Below, piece by piece: positions 44,197 to 52,604 of a DNA stretch of 64,000 nt. A program made the translations under genes and the position numbers. This stretch comes from Flavobacteriales bacterium (lineage in GTDB: Bacteria; Bacteroidota; Bacteroidia; JACJYZ01). Within the stretch, counting starts at the first letter, position 1; each line of letters starts with the position of its first letter. Location: positions 682,001 to 746,000 of the forward strand of contig JACJYZ010000003.1 of assembly GCA_020635855.1 (NCBI GenBank), in the 5' to 3' direction. The notes beneath the pieces are model-generated. The model saw only the letters and a program-made list of their open reading frames with translations, was not told the DNA's origin and made no database searches.

Positions 44197-45249
44197 ATGA
44201 AACAACTGGACTTTGCCATGAGGTCTGCCTTTGTCACTTCTCAACAACACACAAACATGCAACGGTTCCGACAAACCGTGTTGCAGGGTTTCCGGCAACA
44301 CTTCGCCGAAAGGCTGGGGATTGATAACCATTGGACCAACCGCAACATCTTGTCAAAGTCTGTTGTGAGAAGCAACTATCTATGGTGTACACATGGCAGG
44401 GAAATCTGGGGGGCTGAACTTCATCAACGCAACCGGCCCACAGCATCCGACGGTCCCTGGTGGCTCAGTAAGTATGCATATGCAGGCGCCATGGGAATGG
44501 ACGTTGCCTTCCTGGCCATCGGAAAAGATCCCGATGAGGCAGGATTCGAATTGCCGGCGTCTGCCAAAGGTGGCGCCATTCTGAATACACTTGTGGCCCT
44601 GCTCGATGATCTCATTGACGAGTCTCCGCATCGTGACCTCGTCATCGAAACGATTTTTCTGCAGGAGAACATCCTGAATGCCGATCTTCCAACTCCACCT
44701 GAAGGATCGGATCTGCCACTGATCAGTGCGTTCCAGCTGATTCGTACTTTCAAACGTTACGTGCACGAAGCCGTAGAACGTCACCGAAATACCCGGGCAC
44801 TTGAAAACCTCAGCAGAACCTTGTCTGCCATGCTTGATGTACAGGTGAAACTCGGCCAGATGAAGAAGTCGCAAAGCCATGACAGCATGACCATTCGTGA
44901 ACTGAAAATCCAGAACAGCGTATTGCCTTTCCAGGCACTATGTGAAACCGCAATCTTGCTCGATGGGGTGGAAGGAGAAGTGCTTCCGTCGCTCGCATCC
45001 GCCATGGGAAAACACCTGTGTTTGATTGATGATCTGGCCGATCTGCCTGACGACCTGCGGATGGGAGAGTACAACCTGTATGCGTTGGGAGAACTGCCTC
45101 CAAGTCCATGGGAAGCCATCAGTGAATTGATTGACAACCTGATGGCCCTCTTGCAGAAAATCCGCATCATTGTTCCCAGGGGAGAAGACGTGGTATGGGC
45201 CTGGACAGCTGCCTGGTTACCGGGTGACGATCTCGGACAGCCGGCCTAG
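44197..45249 (+). CDS. Class I isoprenoid-synthase-like protein (uncharacterised)
   Basis: 350 residues, predicted all-helical, soluble. Two Asp-rich motifs with the right spacing for an all-alpha isoprenoid synthase fold: D137-D138-L-I-D141 (VALLDDLIDE) and, 140 residues on, D278-D279-L-A-D282 followed by D285-D286 (LIDDLADLPDD), then RMGEYNLY. The first matches DDxxD of prenyltransferases and terpene synthases, the second the GxxxxxxDDxxD of helix H. The N-terminal FLARM-type GGKRxRP motif of chain-elongating enzymes is missing. Activity is not established. Its TAG overlaps the convergent nfeD stop. Confidence 0.65.
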   Translation: MKQLDFAMRSAFVTSQQHTNMQRFRQTVLQGFRQHFAERLGIDNHWTNRNILSKSVVRSNYLWCTHGREIWGAELHQRNRPTASDGPWWLSKYAYAGAMGMDVAFLAIGKDPDEAGFELPASAKGGAILNTLVALLDDLIDESPHRDLVIETIFLQENILNADLPTPPEGSDLPLISAFQLIRTFKRYVHEAVERHRNTRALENLSRTLSAMLDVQVKLGQMKKSQSHDSMTIRELKIQNSVLPFQALCETAILLDGVEGEVLPSLASAMGKHLCLIDDLADLPDDLRMGEYNLYALGELPPSPWEAISELIDNLMALLQKIRIIVPRGEDVVWAWTAAWLPGDDLGQPA

Positions 45250-46589
45250 ATCACCACCAGTTGCCCGGCCTGATAATCTACCACCCTGACTTCCTTTCCT
45301 TTTTCAACAAATCCCACCTGTGCTACGGCATCATAGATGTCGCCGTCTATTTCCACTTTACCGGAAGGTCTCAGTACGGTTGCTGCAACAGCGGTTTTTC
45401 CGATCAACCTTTGTTCGCTGTCGGCATTGTTTTGCCATTGGGTGCGCAGAGATCCTGAGTCTGTCTGCAGCACCACATGCCGGAACATGCCGTTGCCCTG
45501 AAGCAACCGGCTACCGAGGAACAGGGATCCGGCAATGGATGCGAACAGGGAGATCAATACGAGGGACAGCGATCGGACCACATCATTCATTTCCACAAAG
45601 TGAAAATCGAACCCGTTGTTGTCAACCAGGCTCAGGGTCAGTCCTCCCACGATACAGATGATGCCAGTGATACCAGCCACTCCGAAACCCGGTATCACAA
45701 AAATCTCCAGCAACAACAGAATGCAACCCACGGCAAAGACCAGAATCTCCCAGTTTTCGGCCAATCCATCCAGGTAATGCGGAGCAAAGTAAAGGGTGGC
45801 TGCAATGATGCTTGCAATCAGGGGGAAGCCCACACCCGGTGTTTGCAGCTCAAAGTAGATGCCCCCGATGATAATCATGATGAGGATGCTGCTCAGGTAA
45901 GGGTTGAGGAGAAATGCAATGATCATGTCAACGGCGGATTCCTTGTAGGTTGAAATCGTGTAATTGCTGATTCCTGCAAGTTTCAATGCTTCATCAATGT
46001 TGTTGGCCTTGCCTTCACAGAAGTGGTTGGCGATGGCTTCTTCGGTTGAGAAGGTAAGCACATGCAGCGAGTCGATCAGGCCAGGTATGACCACGCTCTC
46101 ATCCACCATGGCTTCCGCGATCCTGGGGTCACGTCCCTGCGCCTGTGCGGTGGAACGCATCGTGGAGCGCATGTACGACTGGTATTTATCGGGCATTTTT
46201 TCGCCGCTTTCGTTCACCACCGTGGCGGCACCTATGCTGGCACCCGGGGCCATGAAAATGCTGTCGCAGGCGATTGATATGAGTGCTCCTGCGGAAGCGG
46301 CATTGTTGTCTATAAAAACGTACACCGGAATGTTGCATCGCAGGATGCGGCTGCGGATGGAATCTGCATCCAGTACCATGCCGCCGTAGGTGTTCATATG
46401 GATCAGGATCACATCGGCCTTCATCTGCTCGGCTTCGTCAAATGCCTGTTGGGTCTGACGCCACATGGCCGGGGCGATCATCTCCTTGATGTCGAACTGA
46501 TACACGAGTTTGGGGTTGCCGGCTGTGGCGGGAATGGTCAGCAGGCCCATCATCAGAATGAAAAGCAGTCGTCGCATGGTGAGGTTCAT
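45246..46589 (-). CDS. NfeD-family membrane serine protease (long form)
   Basis: 447 residues. Signal/anchor (MRRLLFILMMGLLTIPATAG), an N-terminal ClpP/SppA-like domain with NTYGGMV and the Ser nucleophile region NNAASAGALIS, and the Lys region NESGEKMPDKYQSYM; then four to five membrane helices and a C-terminal NfeD OB-fold domain (IGKTAVAATVLRPSGKVEIDG in two parts). Long NfeD proteins cleave membrane proteins such as stomatin partners; no stomatin gene is adjacent. ATG at 46589 used; 46577 also possible. Third gene of lgt-suhB-nfeD. Confidence 0.88.
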   Translation of the reverse strand: MNLTMRRLLFILMMGLLTIPATAGNPKLVYQFDIKEMIAPAMWRQTQQAFDEAEQMKADVILIHMNTYGGMVLDADSIRSRILRCNIPVYVFIDNNAASAGALISIACDSIFMAPGASIGAATVVNESGEKMPDKYQSYMRSTMRSTAQAQGRDPRIAEAMVDESVVIPGLIDSLHVLTFSTEEAIANHFCEGKANNIDEALKLAGISNYTISTYKESAVDMIIAFLLNPYLSSILIMIIIGGIYFELQTPGVGFPLIASIIAATLYFAPHYLDGLAENWEILVFAVGCILLLLEIFVIPGFGVAGITGIICIVGGLTLSLVDNNGFDFHFVEMNDVVRSLSLVLISLFASIAGSLFLGSRLLQGNGMFRHVVLQTDSGSLRTQWQNNADSEQRLIGKTAVAATVLRPSGKVEIDGDIYDAVAQVGFVEKGKEVRVVDYQAGQLVVI

Positions 46590-46624
46590 GATTGCTTTAA
46601 AGATAAGAAAACGGATGCAGGTCT

Positions 46625-47437
46625 TCAGTCCGGGCGGAGGTTTACCGGAAAGCGCGAACATATGGCATCCAGCAGTTCGGCATGGGTATGGCCATTGCTG
46701 GCCAGGATCTCTTGTCCGAAAACGAAGTCATTACCGCCTGAAAAAGTGCTGACTTTCCCTCCTGCTTGTTGCACGATCAGTGCGCCGGCGGCTACGTCCC
46801 ATGGTTGTAATCCGTATTCGTAGAACGCATCGAAACGACCGCAGGCCACGTAGGCCAGGTCGATGGCAGCCGATCCCCACCTGCGCAAGCCGTGGGTGTT
46901 TTGCATCAGGTGGCCGAGCACATCCAGGTAGGCTTGCATCTTACCGTAATCATGGTAGGGGAAGCCGGTGGCCAGCAGGGAATCCTTGGCGGTTTGTGCT
47001 TTGGAAACGCGGATGGGTTTTCCGTTGAGGAATGCCGGGCCATCGGCATGTGCATGGAAACACTCGTCGAGGTTGGGTTCATAGATCACGCCAGCCAGGA
47101 GGCGATCGCCATCTGCCAGTGCCAGGCTGATGCAGTAGGAGGGAAGTCCGTGGATGAAGTTGGTGGTACCGTCCAGTGGGTCGATGATCCAGCGGTGGCG
47201 TTGGCCCTGATCGGATTTGGTGCCTTCTTCTGCGATGAACCCTGCTTCGGGTACGAGTGCTTCCAGGCGTTGGATGAGCATGGCCTCTGAGGTCTTGTCG
47301 GCTTCGGTGACAAAGCTGTTCAGGCTCTTGGTTTCCACCTCCAGATCGCGTACGCGCAGTTGCATCGATTTCAGGTAGGCGCCCGCTTCTTTGGCAGCGC
47401 TGATCATTCCTTCGATGATGGCATCAAGAGGTAGCAT
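46625..47437 (-). CDS. suhB: Inositol monophosphatase family protein (SuhB-like)
   Basis: 270 residues. Metal and phosphate motifs are all visible: FIAEEGTK, WIIDPLDGTTNFIHGLP, and C-terminal QPWDVAAGALIVQQAGG. Hydrolyses inositol-1-phosphate or related sugar phosphates; SuhB in E. coli also acts in rRNA antitermination. Overlaps the end of lgt by 14 bp. Confidence 0.94.
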   Translation of the reverse strand: MLPLDAIIEGMISAAKEAGAYLKSMQLRVRDLEVETKSLNSFVTEADKTSEAMLIQRLEALVPEAGFIAEEGTKSDQGQRHRWIIDPLDGTTNFIHGLPSYCISLALADGDRLLAGVIYEPNLDECFHAHADGPAFLNGKPIRVSKAQTAKDSLLATGFPYHDYGKMQAYLDVLGHLMQNTHGLRRWGSAAIDLAYVACGRFDAFYEYGLQPWDVAAGALIVQQAGGKVSTFSGGNDFVFGQEILASNGHTHAELLDAICSRFPVNLRPD

Positions 47438-48587
47438 GGGTTGCGTGTTTGTTTCGTTTGAAATAGATCAACCCGGCGATGCCCAGAAGGATGAGGCAGA
47501 AGGATATGATTTCGGCCTGGGTGATGTCCATACCGGCAATGTGGTAGGTGTTGTTGACCCTGATTTTCTCGATGAAGAAACGTTCCAGTCCGTTCACCAG
47601 CAGGTACAGCGAGAACATCACGCCGGGCTGTGTGAAGCGCTTGCGGATGCTCCACAGGAAGATGAACAGGCCGATGGCCATCACGCATTCATAGAAGGGA
47701 GTTGGGTAAACCGGAACGGGGAGCTCCGAGCAATATTTACCCACGCAACCGGCAATGGGTTCTCCGTGGTTGATGACGTTGTGCGGGTAGGTGAATGACC
47801 ACATCCAGTCGGGCAGGAACGACATCCATCCGGGTTTGGGCGCAGGGTTTGTGATGCCCCAGTCGCCGTCGCCGGCCATCTGGCAGCCGATGCGACCGAT
47901 TCCATAGGCCAGCATGAGGGGCGGGGCGGCAGCGTCGGTCAGGCGCAGGATGGGGATGTTGAACTTCCTGGCAAAGCGGATCACGGCATAAGCACCCACG
48001 ATCAGTCCGCCATAGAAGGTAAGTCCGCTGAATGAAAGCAACGTGTGGATAGGGTCTATCATGAACTGGCTGGGGTCTTCCAGGATGTCGAACACCTTGG
48101 CACCGATGATGCCGCCGGCAGCTGCCCAAAGGGTCATGGTTCCGACGAGTTCGTGCGGCTGCATGGTGACGGTTTTCTCCTGGGGCTTGGCGAGTTTTTG
48201 TTTGTCCTTTTCGCGTTTCTTCATCCACACGGCGAACGCTGCAGCTGCCAGTCCGCCCAACCAGCTTCCCGTGGTCGATAGGATGATTCCCTGTGGATCA
48301 TCCACCAGTTGACTGTAATGAAATGCGGCATAGATGAGTTTGTATCCCAGCAAAAACCCGAGTATGCCGGCCCCAACAAGTTCACCGGTGGTGACGGGTA
48401 AGCCTACCATGACTTTGGTATGGGTGGGTTTCATCCAGCCGAGCAATTCCATGCGTTTTAATTCTTTTGAGAGAAACCACGAGGCGATAAGGAATGCAAC
48501 GGCCACAAAGAAGCCGAAGGTTTGTATGGGCAGCGGGATGTTGATGCCCAGGAGGTCTCGTAGTAAATCGGTTATGCTTGGGTACAT
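47424..48587 (-). CDS. lgt: Prolipoprotein diacylglyceryl transferase
   Basis: 387 residues, longer than the about 290 of E. coli Lgt. Transfers diacylglycerol from phosphatidylglycerol to the lipobox Cys. Seven helices; LTFYGGLIVGAYAV and AYGIGRIGCQMAGDGDWG correspond to the Lgt signature, with the essential Arg kept (GRIG) but Asn replaced by Cys and the following Glu by Asp, as is usual in Bacteroidota. YPTPFYE is the conserved C-terminal motif. Many lipoproteins in this window depend on it. ATG at 48587; a TACTTTTA near-box is upstream. Confidence 0.92.
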   Translation of the reverse strand: MYPSITDLLRDLLGINIPLPIQTFGFFVAVAFLIASWFLSKELKRMELLGWMKPTHTKVMVGLPVTTGELVGAGILGFLLGYKLIYAAFHYSQLVDDPQGIILSTTGSWLGGLAAAAFAVWMKKREKDKQKLAKPQEKTVTMQPHELVGTMTLWAAAGGIIGAKVFDILEDPSQFMIDPIHTLLSFSGLTFYGGLIVGAYAVIRFARKFNIPILRLTDAAAPPLMLAYGIGRIGCQMAGDGDWGITNPAPKPGWMSFLPDWMWSFTYPHNVINHGEPIAGCVGKYCSELPVPVYPTPFYECVMAIGLFIFLWSIRKRFTQPGVMFSLYLLVNGLERFFIEKIRVNNTYHIAGMDITQAEIISFCLILLGIAGLIYFKRNKHATHATS

Positions 48588-49045
48588 GTCGGTTGAATTG
48601 GCATTGAAATCCCGTTGGGGCTGTAAAAGTATAAAGTTTCTTGTTTGTGGTTACTAGTTTGTGGTTATCCGTGCCACCCGGAGCTTTCGCGGTGGTAGAA
48701 TTCAATTATTCCGGTGGAGCAGAAGCGCAGGCGGATGGTTCGTTTTTTGGGTTGGATGTTAGACTTGAGATGTTGGACCATAGACTACTGACCAATAGCA
48801 TTCGACTATTCCCCGGGGCACACCAATCCCCACCCGGTTCGAGTTACGGCGTTTGAACATGCAAAGTGAGCCAAACCCATGCTGAAACTTGCGGTGGTAG
48901 GATTGGGTTGAAGTTTGTTGTTTTAGACGCGGTGACACGGACGTGGACGTCCGCGCCAACGTCGGCGACGGAATCAAAACCGATTGGTAGTTGTTCGTGG
49001 TTCGTTTTTAGCTAACGACTAAAGACTTACGACTTACCACTGAAC
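48588..49045. other. 458-bp repeat-rich spacer
   Basis: No convincing gene. Contains TTTGTGGTTA words near 48645-48665, the CCAATC-ended element (48811-48920), GGACGTGGACGTCC-type GC-rich text at about 48938-48955, and ACTAAAGACTTACGAC near 49018-49033. A 72-codon minus-strand frame across the element is discussed as a finding. Confidence 0.6.
48811..48920. repeat. CCAATC-ended dispersed element, copy 1
   Basis: CCAATCC at 48823-48829 and GGATTGG at 48900-48906 form inverted ends 84 bp apart. The interior (GAGTTACG, GAGCCAAA, CATGCT, AAACTTG) matches copy 2 at 50677-50785 at most positions. Confidence 0.75.
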
Positions 49046-49714
49046 TCATCCCACCACAATGTTGTTCTTCACGGCGAACATCACCAGTCCGGCCGTATTG
49101 CTCAGGCCCAGTTTGGACATGATGTTCTTGCGGTGGGTGGTAACGGTGTGCGGACTGATAAACAGCTTGTCGGCGATTTCCTTGTTGGTGAGGCTGGCGG
49201 CCACCATGCGGATGATCTCCAGTTCACGTTCCGACAGGTTCACCGGGTCGCAGGTGGCGCCGGAGGTTTTTGTGGTGGAAGGCTCGTGGCGGGCGGGTTG
49301 CATGAGGGTGTCGACCACCTTGCTGCAGAAGAACTTTTCTCCGACCGCCGTGGCTGAAATGGCCTCCAGGATCTCTTCCCGTGAACAGCGTTTGAGGATG
49401 TGGCCGTTGATGCCGGCATCGATGGCATCCTGGAGGACATGCTGTGACTGATCGGGGGTGATGGCGAGGAAATGGGTTTCGGGTGCGATCTTCTTCAGGC
49501 CGGTGATGTCTTCCAGGCTGAAGGATTCATCGTTGTAATTGATGATGATCACATGGGGATGCTGGATCAGTGTTTGTTTGTACAGATCCTGGGTGGTGGA
49601 AGCTTCACCCACCACTTCCAGGTTGCCCTGTTCGGCAATCAATGCGGCAAGTCCTTTGCGGGTCAGGAACTGGTCGTCGGCCAGCAGGATCCGGATCTTG
49701 GGAGATTTAGCCAC
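49046..49714 (-). CDS. LuxR-type response regulator with atypical receiver
   Basis: 222 residues. N-terminal receiver domain keeps the acidic pair D13-D14 and the switch Lys (GHILKRCS) but has Asn59 (VIIINYND) where the phosphorylated Asp should be. C-terminal LuxR/NarL helix-turn-helix: LSERELEIIRMVAASLTNKEIADKLF (two parts) and HTVTTHRKNIMSKLGL. A phosphorylation-independent transcription regulator is inferred. Start is GTG at 49714, supported by a strong promoter upstream. No histidine kinase is adjacent. Confidence 0.9.
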   Translation of the reverse strand: MAKSPKIRILLADDQFLTRKGLAALIAEQGNLEVVGEASTTQDLYKQTLIQHPHVIIINYNDESFSLEDITGLKKIAPETHFLAITPDQSQHVLQDAIDAGINGHILKRCSREEILEAISATAVGEKFFCSKVVDTLMQPARHEPSTTKTSGATCDPVNLSERELEIIRMVAASLTNKEIADKLFISPHTVTTHRKNIMSKLGLSNTAGLVMFAVKNNIVVG

Positions 49715-49752
49715 AGGTGATCGTACTTATTTAGATTGATTATAAATAAGCG

Positions 49753-49783
49753 CAAATGTATTAATCCTTGACGAACTGGTCAA
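49753..49783 (-). promoter_or_regulatory. Promoter of the response regulator gene
   Basis: TACATTTG (49760-49753) and TTG (49783-49781) with a 20-bp spacer; leader about 35 nt to the GTG at 49714. Confidence 0.75.
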
Positions 49784-49822
49784 ATGGAATTGAGTCGTAA
49801 GTCTCAAGTTGCGAGTCTCCCA

Positions 49823-49844
49823 CCTACGCTAAAGCTTCGGCGGG
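49823..49844 (+). repeat. 22-bp CCTwCGCTAAAGCTTCGGCGGG repeat, copy 1
   Basis: Differs at one base from 55190-55211. Partly self-complementary (GC-TAAA-GC core), like small REP elements. Confidence 0.8.
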
Positions 49845-49916
49845 CAGGCAAGTCAACCCGGGAAATAATTACGAAAGACGAATGATGGCACCCATCTAAA
49901 GTCTAACATCTAAAGT

Positions 49917-50564
49917 CTACCGTCTAATATCTATTGTCTCATAAAACTTACACCACTTCCTGATGCCGCACTGGTCGCACTTGGGGTTGCGGGCAATGCA
50001 GATGTACCTGCCATGCAGAATGAGCCAGTGGTGGGCTACGGCGAGCTGGTGTTCGGGGATGTGCTTCACCAGTTGTTTTTCGGTTTCCAGCGGTGTTTTG
50101 GCGCGGGTAGTGAGTCCGATGCGGGCTGCCACGCGGAACACATGCGTATCCACGGCCATGGCCGGTTGATCGAACACGACAGATGCTATCACGTTGGCGG
50201 TTTTCCTTCCCACGCCCGGAAGTTTTTGCAGGTCTTTGAGGTCGGAAGGTACCTGTCCGCCGAAATCATCCACCAGCATGCGCGACATGCCCACCAGGTG
50301 CTTGGCCTTGTTGTTCGGGTAGCTGATGCTTTTGATGTAGGGGAATACGGTTTCGGCATCCACCCCTGACATGGATTGCGGGGTGGGGAATGCTTTCAGT
50401 AACTCAGGGGTGACCATGTTCACGCGTTTGTCTGTACACTGTGCCGACAAAATTACGGCTACGAGAAGCGAGAAGGGGTTGTCGTAAAGCAGCTCGGTTT
50501 CCGCGTCGGGGTTGTGTTTGCTGAAATAGTCGAGCACATGACGGAAGCGTTCTTCTTTTTTCAT
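49917..50564 (-). CDS. nth: Endonuclease III
   Basis: DNA glycosylase/AP lyase for oxidised pyrimidines. 215 residues. HhH motif LPGVGRKTANV carries the catalytic Lys; the catalytic Asp is in AVDTHVFRV; a C-x6-C-x2-C-x5-C cluster site (CIARNPKCDQCGIRKWC) binds [4Fe-4S]. The last codons (DIRR-stop) fall in repeat-like text TAGATATTAGAC, so the C-terminus is repeat-derived. A TATCTTTA near-box lies just before the ATG. Confidence 0.96.
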   Translation of the reverse strand: MKKEERFRHVLDYFSKHNPDAETELLYDNPFSLLVAVILSAQCTDKRVNMVTPELLKAFPTPQSMSGVDAETVFPYIKSISYPNNKAKHLVGMSRMLVDDFGGQVPSDLKDLQKLPGVGRKTANVIASVVFDQPAMAVDTHVFRVAARIGLTTRAKTPLETEKQLVKHIPEHQLAVAHHWLILHGRYICIARNPKCDQCGIRKWCKFYETIDIRR

Positions 50565-50676
50565 GGGGTAAAGATAGGATGTTAGTTGTTGGTTCTTAGT
50601 TGTTGGTTATTGGTTATTGGTTATTAGAGGTTTGATGTTGGGTGATAGATGTTAGACTTGCGACTTAAGATTCGGC

Positions 50677-50785
50677 TCGGGGTGCACCAATCCCCGCCCC
50701 AATTCAAGTTACGCTGATTACAAATGCAATGGGAGCCAAATACATGCTTAAACTTGGGGAAGTAAGATTGGGCGGTGTTTTGCCT
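50677..50785. repeat. CCAATC-ended dispersed element, copy 2
   Basis: CCAATC at 50687-50692 and GATTGG at 50766-50771 are 85 bp apart. Interior words AAGTTACG, GAGCCAAA, CATGCT and AAACTTG are in the same order as in copy 1. Confidence 0.75.
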
Positions 50786-51033
50786 TGCCCAACTTAACTT
50801 AAGCACCACCGTTTTTTATGATCGTTTCTCATTTTCCGTGACTCGTCTGCCTGTCTATTGAACCACCTTTTTACTCTATATGCCCCAGCCTGCCGATACA
50901 TGGGCCGGCGCAACGGCAGGCAGGTACGTGGTTCAACGGGCTGCCCGGCTCAAGTCAACATCTCAAGTCTATTGTCTAAAGTCCAAACCTCCTGTGACCG
51001 AAAGCTAAAGACATACAACTTGTAACTCGCCAC

Positions 51034-51064
51034 TTGAGACTTGCCACTCATCTTACTACCTTTG
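51034..51064 (+). promoter_or_regulatory. Promoter of ferritin
   Basis: TTG at 51034-51036 and TACCTTTG at 51057-51064 with a 20-bp spacer; leader about 19 nt. Confidence 0.7.
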
Positions 51065-51086
51065 TTCAAACCAAATTCCTGAATCC

Positions 51087-51605
51087 ATGCTTTCAAAAAA
51101 AATAGAAAAAGCCCTGAACGACCAGGTAGGCAACGAGGCTGAAGCCGCATTCTTTTATCTCGCCATGGCTTCATGGTGTGAAGGCAAAAGCCTGGAAGGC
51201 TGCGCCGCATTCCTCTACCGCCATTTTGAAGAAGAAAAAGATCACATGCTGCGACTCATCCACTACATCAATGATGCCGGTGGTGATGCAGCGGTTCCTG
51301 CCATCAAAAAACAAACAGCCAATTTCTCTGACATCAAAGCTGTGTTCCAGACCGTGCTCAAGCACGAAATCGCGGTAACCACTGCGATCAATAAATTGGT
51401 GGACATGTGCCTGAAGGAGCGCGACTATTCCACCCATAACTTCCTGCAATGGTACGTGGCCGAGCAGCATGAAGAGGAGAAGCTGTTCCGCACCGTCCTC
51501 GACAAGATCGATATCATCGGTACCGATGCGAAAGGACTGTACTGGATCGACCAGGAGGTGGGTAAACTCAATGCTGCACTTGCCGCTTCTGAAGCGGGCG
51601 CCTGA
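51087..51605 (+). CDS. ftnA: Ferritin (bacterial, FtnA-type)
   Basis: 172 residues, four-helix bundle iron store. Di-iron ligands are visible: E17 and the EE.DH cluster in FEEEKDHMLRLI (about 48-59), E94 (KHEIAV) and EQHEEE (about 126-131). No haem-binding Met of bacterioferritin at the expected place. Promoter is canonical. Eleven bp upstream of the BadF-type kinase gene. Confidence 0.95.
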   Translation: MLSKKIEKALNDQVGNEAEAAFFYLAMASWCEGKSLEGCAAFLYRHFEEEKDHMLRLIHYINDAGGDAAVPAIKKQTANFSDIKAVFQTVLKHEIAVTTAINKLVDMCLKERDYSTHNFLQWYVAEQHEEEKLFRTVLDKIDIIGTDAKGLYWIDQEVGKLNAALAASEAGA

Positions 51606-51616
51606 TCCATTCAAAC

Positions 51617-52462
51617 ATGATCCTGCTTGCCGACAGCGGCGGAACCAAAACACACTGGTGTTTGCTGGGTTCCGATGGTGTTTCGCGTTCCTTTTTTTCA
51701 GGAGGGATGCATCCGCTGGTGCATAGCGATGAAGCGCTTCAGCATACCCTGACAACCGAGGTTCTGCCCGCGCTCGGAACCGATTCAGCCGGCCAGGTGA
51801 TCTTTTACGGCGCCGCTTGCAGCAGTGCAGAACGTATTGCCAAGGTAAACCGACATCTGTCTGCAGTCTTTCCCGATGCATCCATTCAGGTATTGCATGA
51901 CATGTTGGGTGTGGCGCGTTCCGTATGCGGCAACGACCCCGGCATGGTGGCGATTTTGGGAACCGGCTCCAATGCTGCCTATTACGATGGTGATGAGGTG
52001 TACAGCCATGTCCCTTCCCTTGGGTATGTTTTGGGTGATGAGGGCAGCGGCGCATACATCGGCAAGCAATGGATCAGGGCTGTGCTTTACGGAGAGGCCC
52101 CGGCCGATCTCGCTGCCCGGTTTTTAAAAGAAACCCAGGTCGACAAGGAAACGGTGCTCCGGAAGGTGTACATCGAACCCAACGCCAATGCCTTTCTCGC
52201 GTCTTTTTGTCCGTTCCTGCACAACCACCTGCATGATGCATTTGTGCATGACCTGGTGCTGACCTCCTTCCGGTTGTTCCTGCAACGCATCGTGAAAAAG
52301 CACGAGGTATGGCGGGAGTTGTCACTCGGATGTGTAGGTTCCGTGGCCTTTCATTTCAAACCGGTTCTGGAAGAAGCAGCCGGCCTTGAGGGGGTTCGCC
52401 TGGGGGAAGTGATCCGTGATCCGATGGAAGGACTGGTGCGTTATTATAGTCGTAAGTCGTAA
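51617..52462 (+). CDS. BadF/BadG-family ATPase (N-acetylglucosamine-kinase-like)
   Basis: 281 residues, ASKHA fold. Phosphate-1 motif LLADSGGTKTHW at the N-terminus, phosphate-2 region AILGTGSNAAYY and GDEGSGAYIG are typical of the BadF/BadG/BcrA family, here closest in style to GlcNAc kinases. The last four residues and stop (SRKS) are encoded by the TAGTCGTAAGTCG repeat that forms the left arm of the inverted repeat at 52456. Confidence 0.86.
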   Translation: MILLADSGGTKTHWCLLGSDGVSRSFFSGGMHPLVHSDEALQHTLTTEVLPALGTDSAGQVIFYGAACSSAERIAKVNRHLSAVFPDASIQVLHDMLGVARSVCGNDPGMVAILGTGSNAAYYDGDEVYSHVPSLGYVLGDEGSGAYIGKQWIRAVLYGEAPADLAARFLKETQVDKETVLRKVYIEPNANAFLASFCPFLHNHLHDAFVHDLVLTSFRLFLQRIVKKHEVWRELSLGCVGSVAFHFKPVLEEAAGLEGVRLGEVIRDPMEGLVRYYSRKS

Positions 52463-52592
52463 GTCTTTAGTCCTTAGTAATCGGAACGCAGAGACATATT
52501 GCATGGGTAAAAACGTTCCCGCCCGCACGGTCAAAGTCCAATTGCATCGTATGCCTGTGCGAGATTAGGACTAAGGACTAAAGACTTACGAC
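52456..52592. repeat. Perfect 23-bp inverted repeat with 91-bp spacer
   Basis: 52456-52478 (GTCGTAAGTCTTTAGTCC...) is exactly complementary to 52570-52592. The left arm contains the TAA of the BadF gene; the right arm ends just after the stop of the convergent DUF4199 gene. It could form a long hairpin in either transcript. Confidence 0.9.
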
Positions 52593-52604
52593 TTGCAACT
52601 AACT

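Larger units (their letters stand above)
50565..51086. other. 522-bp repeat-rich spacer
   Basis: No convincing gene. Contains GGTTATTGGTTATTGG words (about 50605-50625), the second CCAATC-ended element (50677-50785), and GACTTGCGAC/CACTTGAGACTTGCC words up to the ferritin promoter at 51034. Confidence 0.6.

Noticed and set aside
48759..48977. 72-codon minus-strand frame over the CCAATC element
   Set aside because: Not listed as a gene because only part of it resembles the copy-2 frame (50624-50809) and no promoter or initiation signal is seen; kept as a repeat finding.
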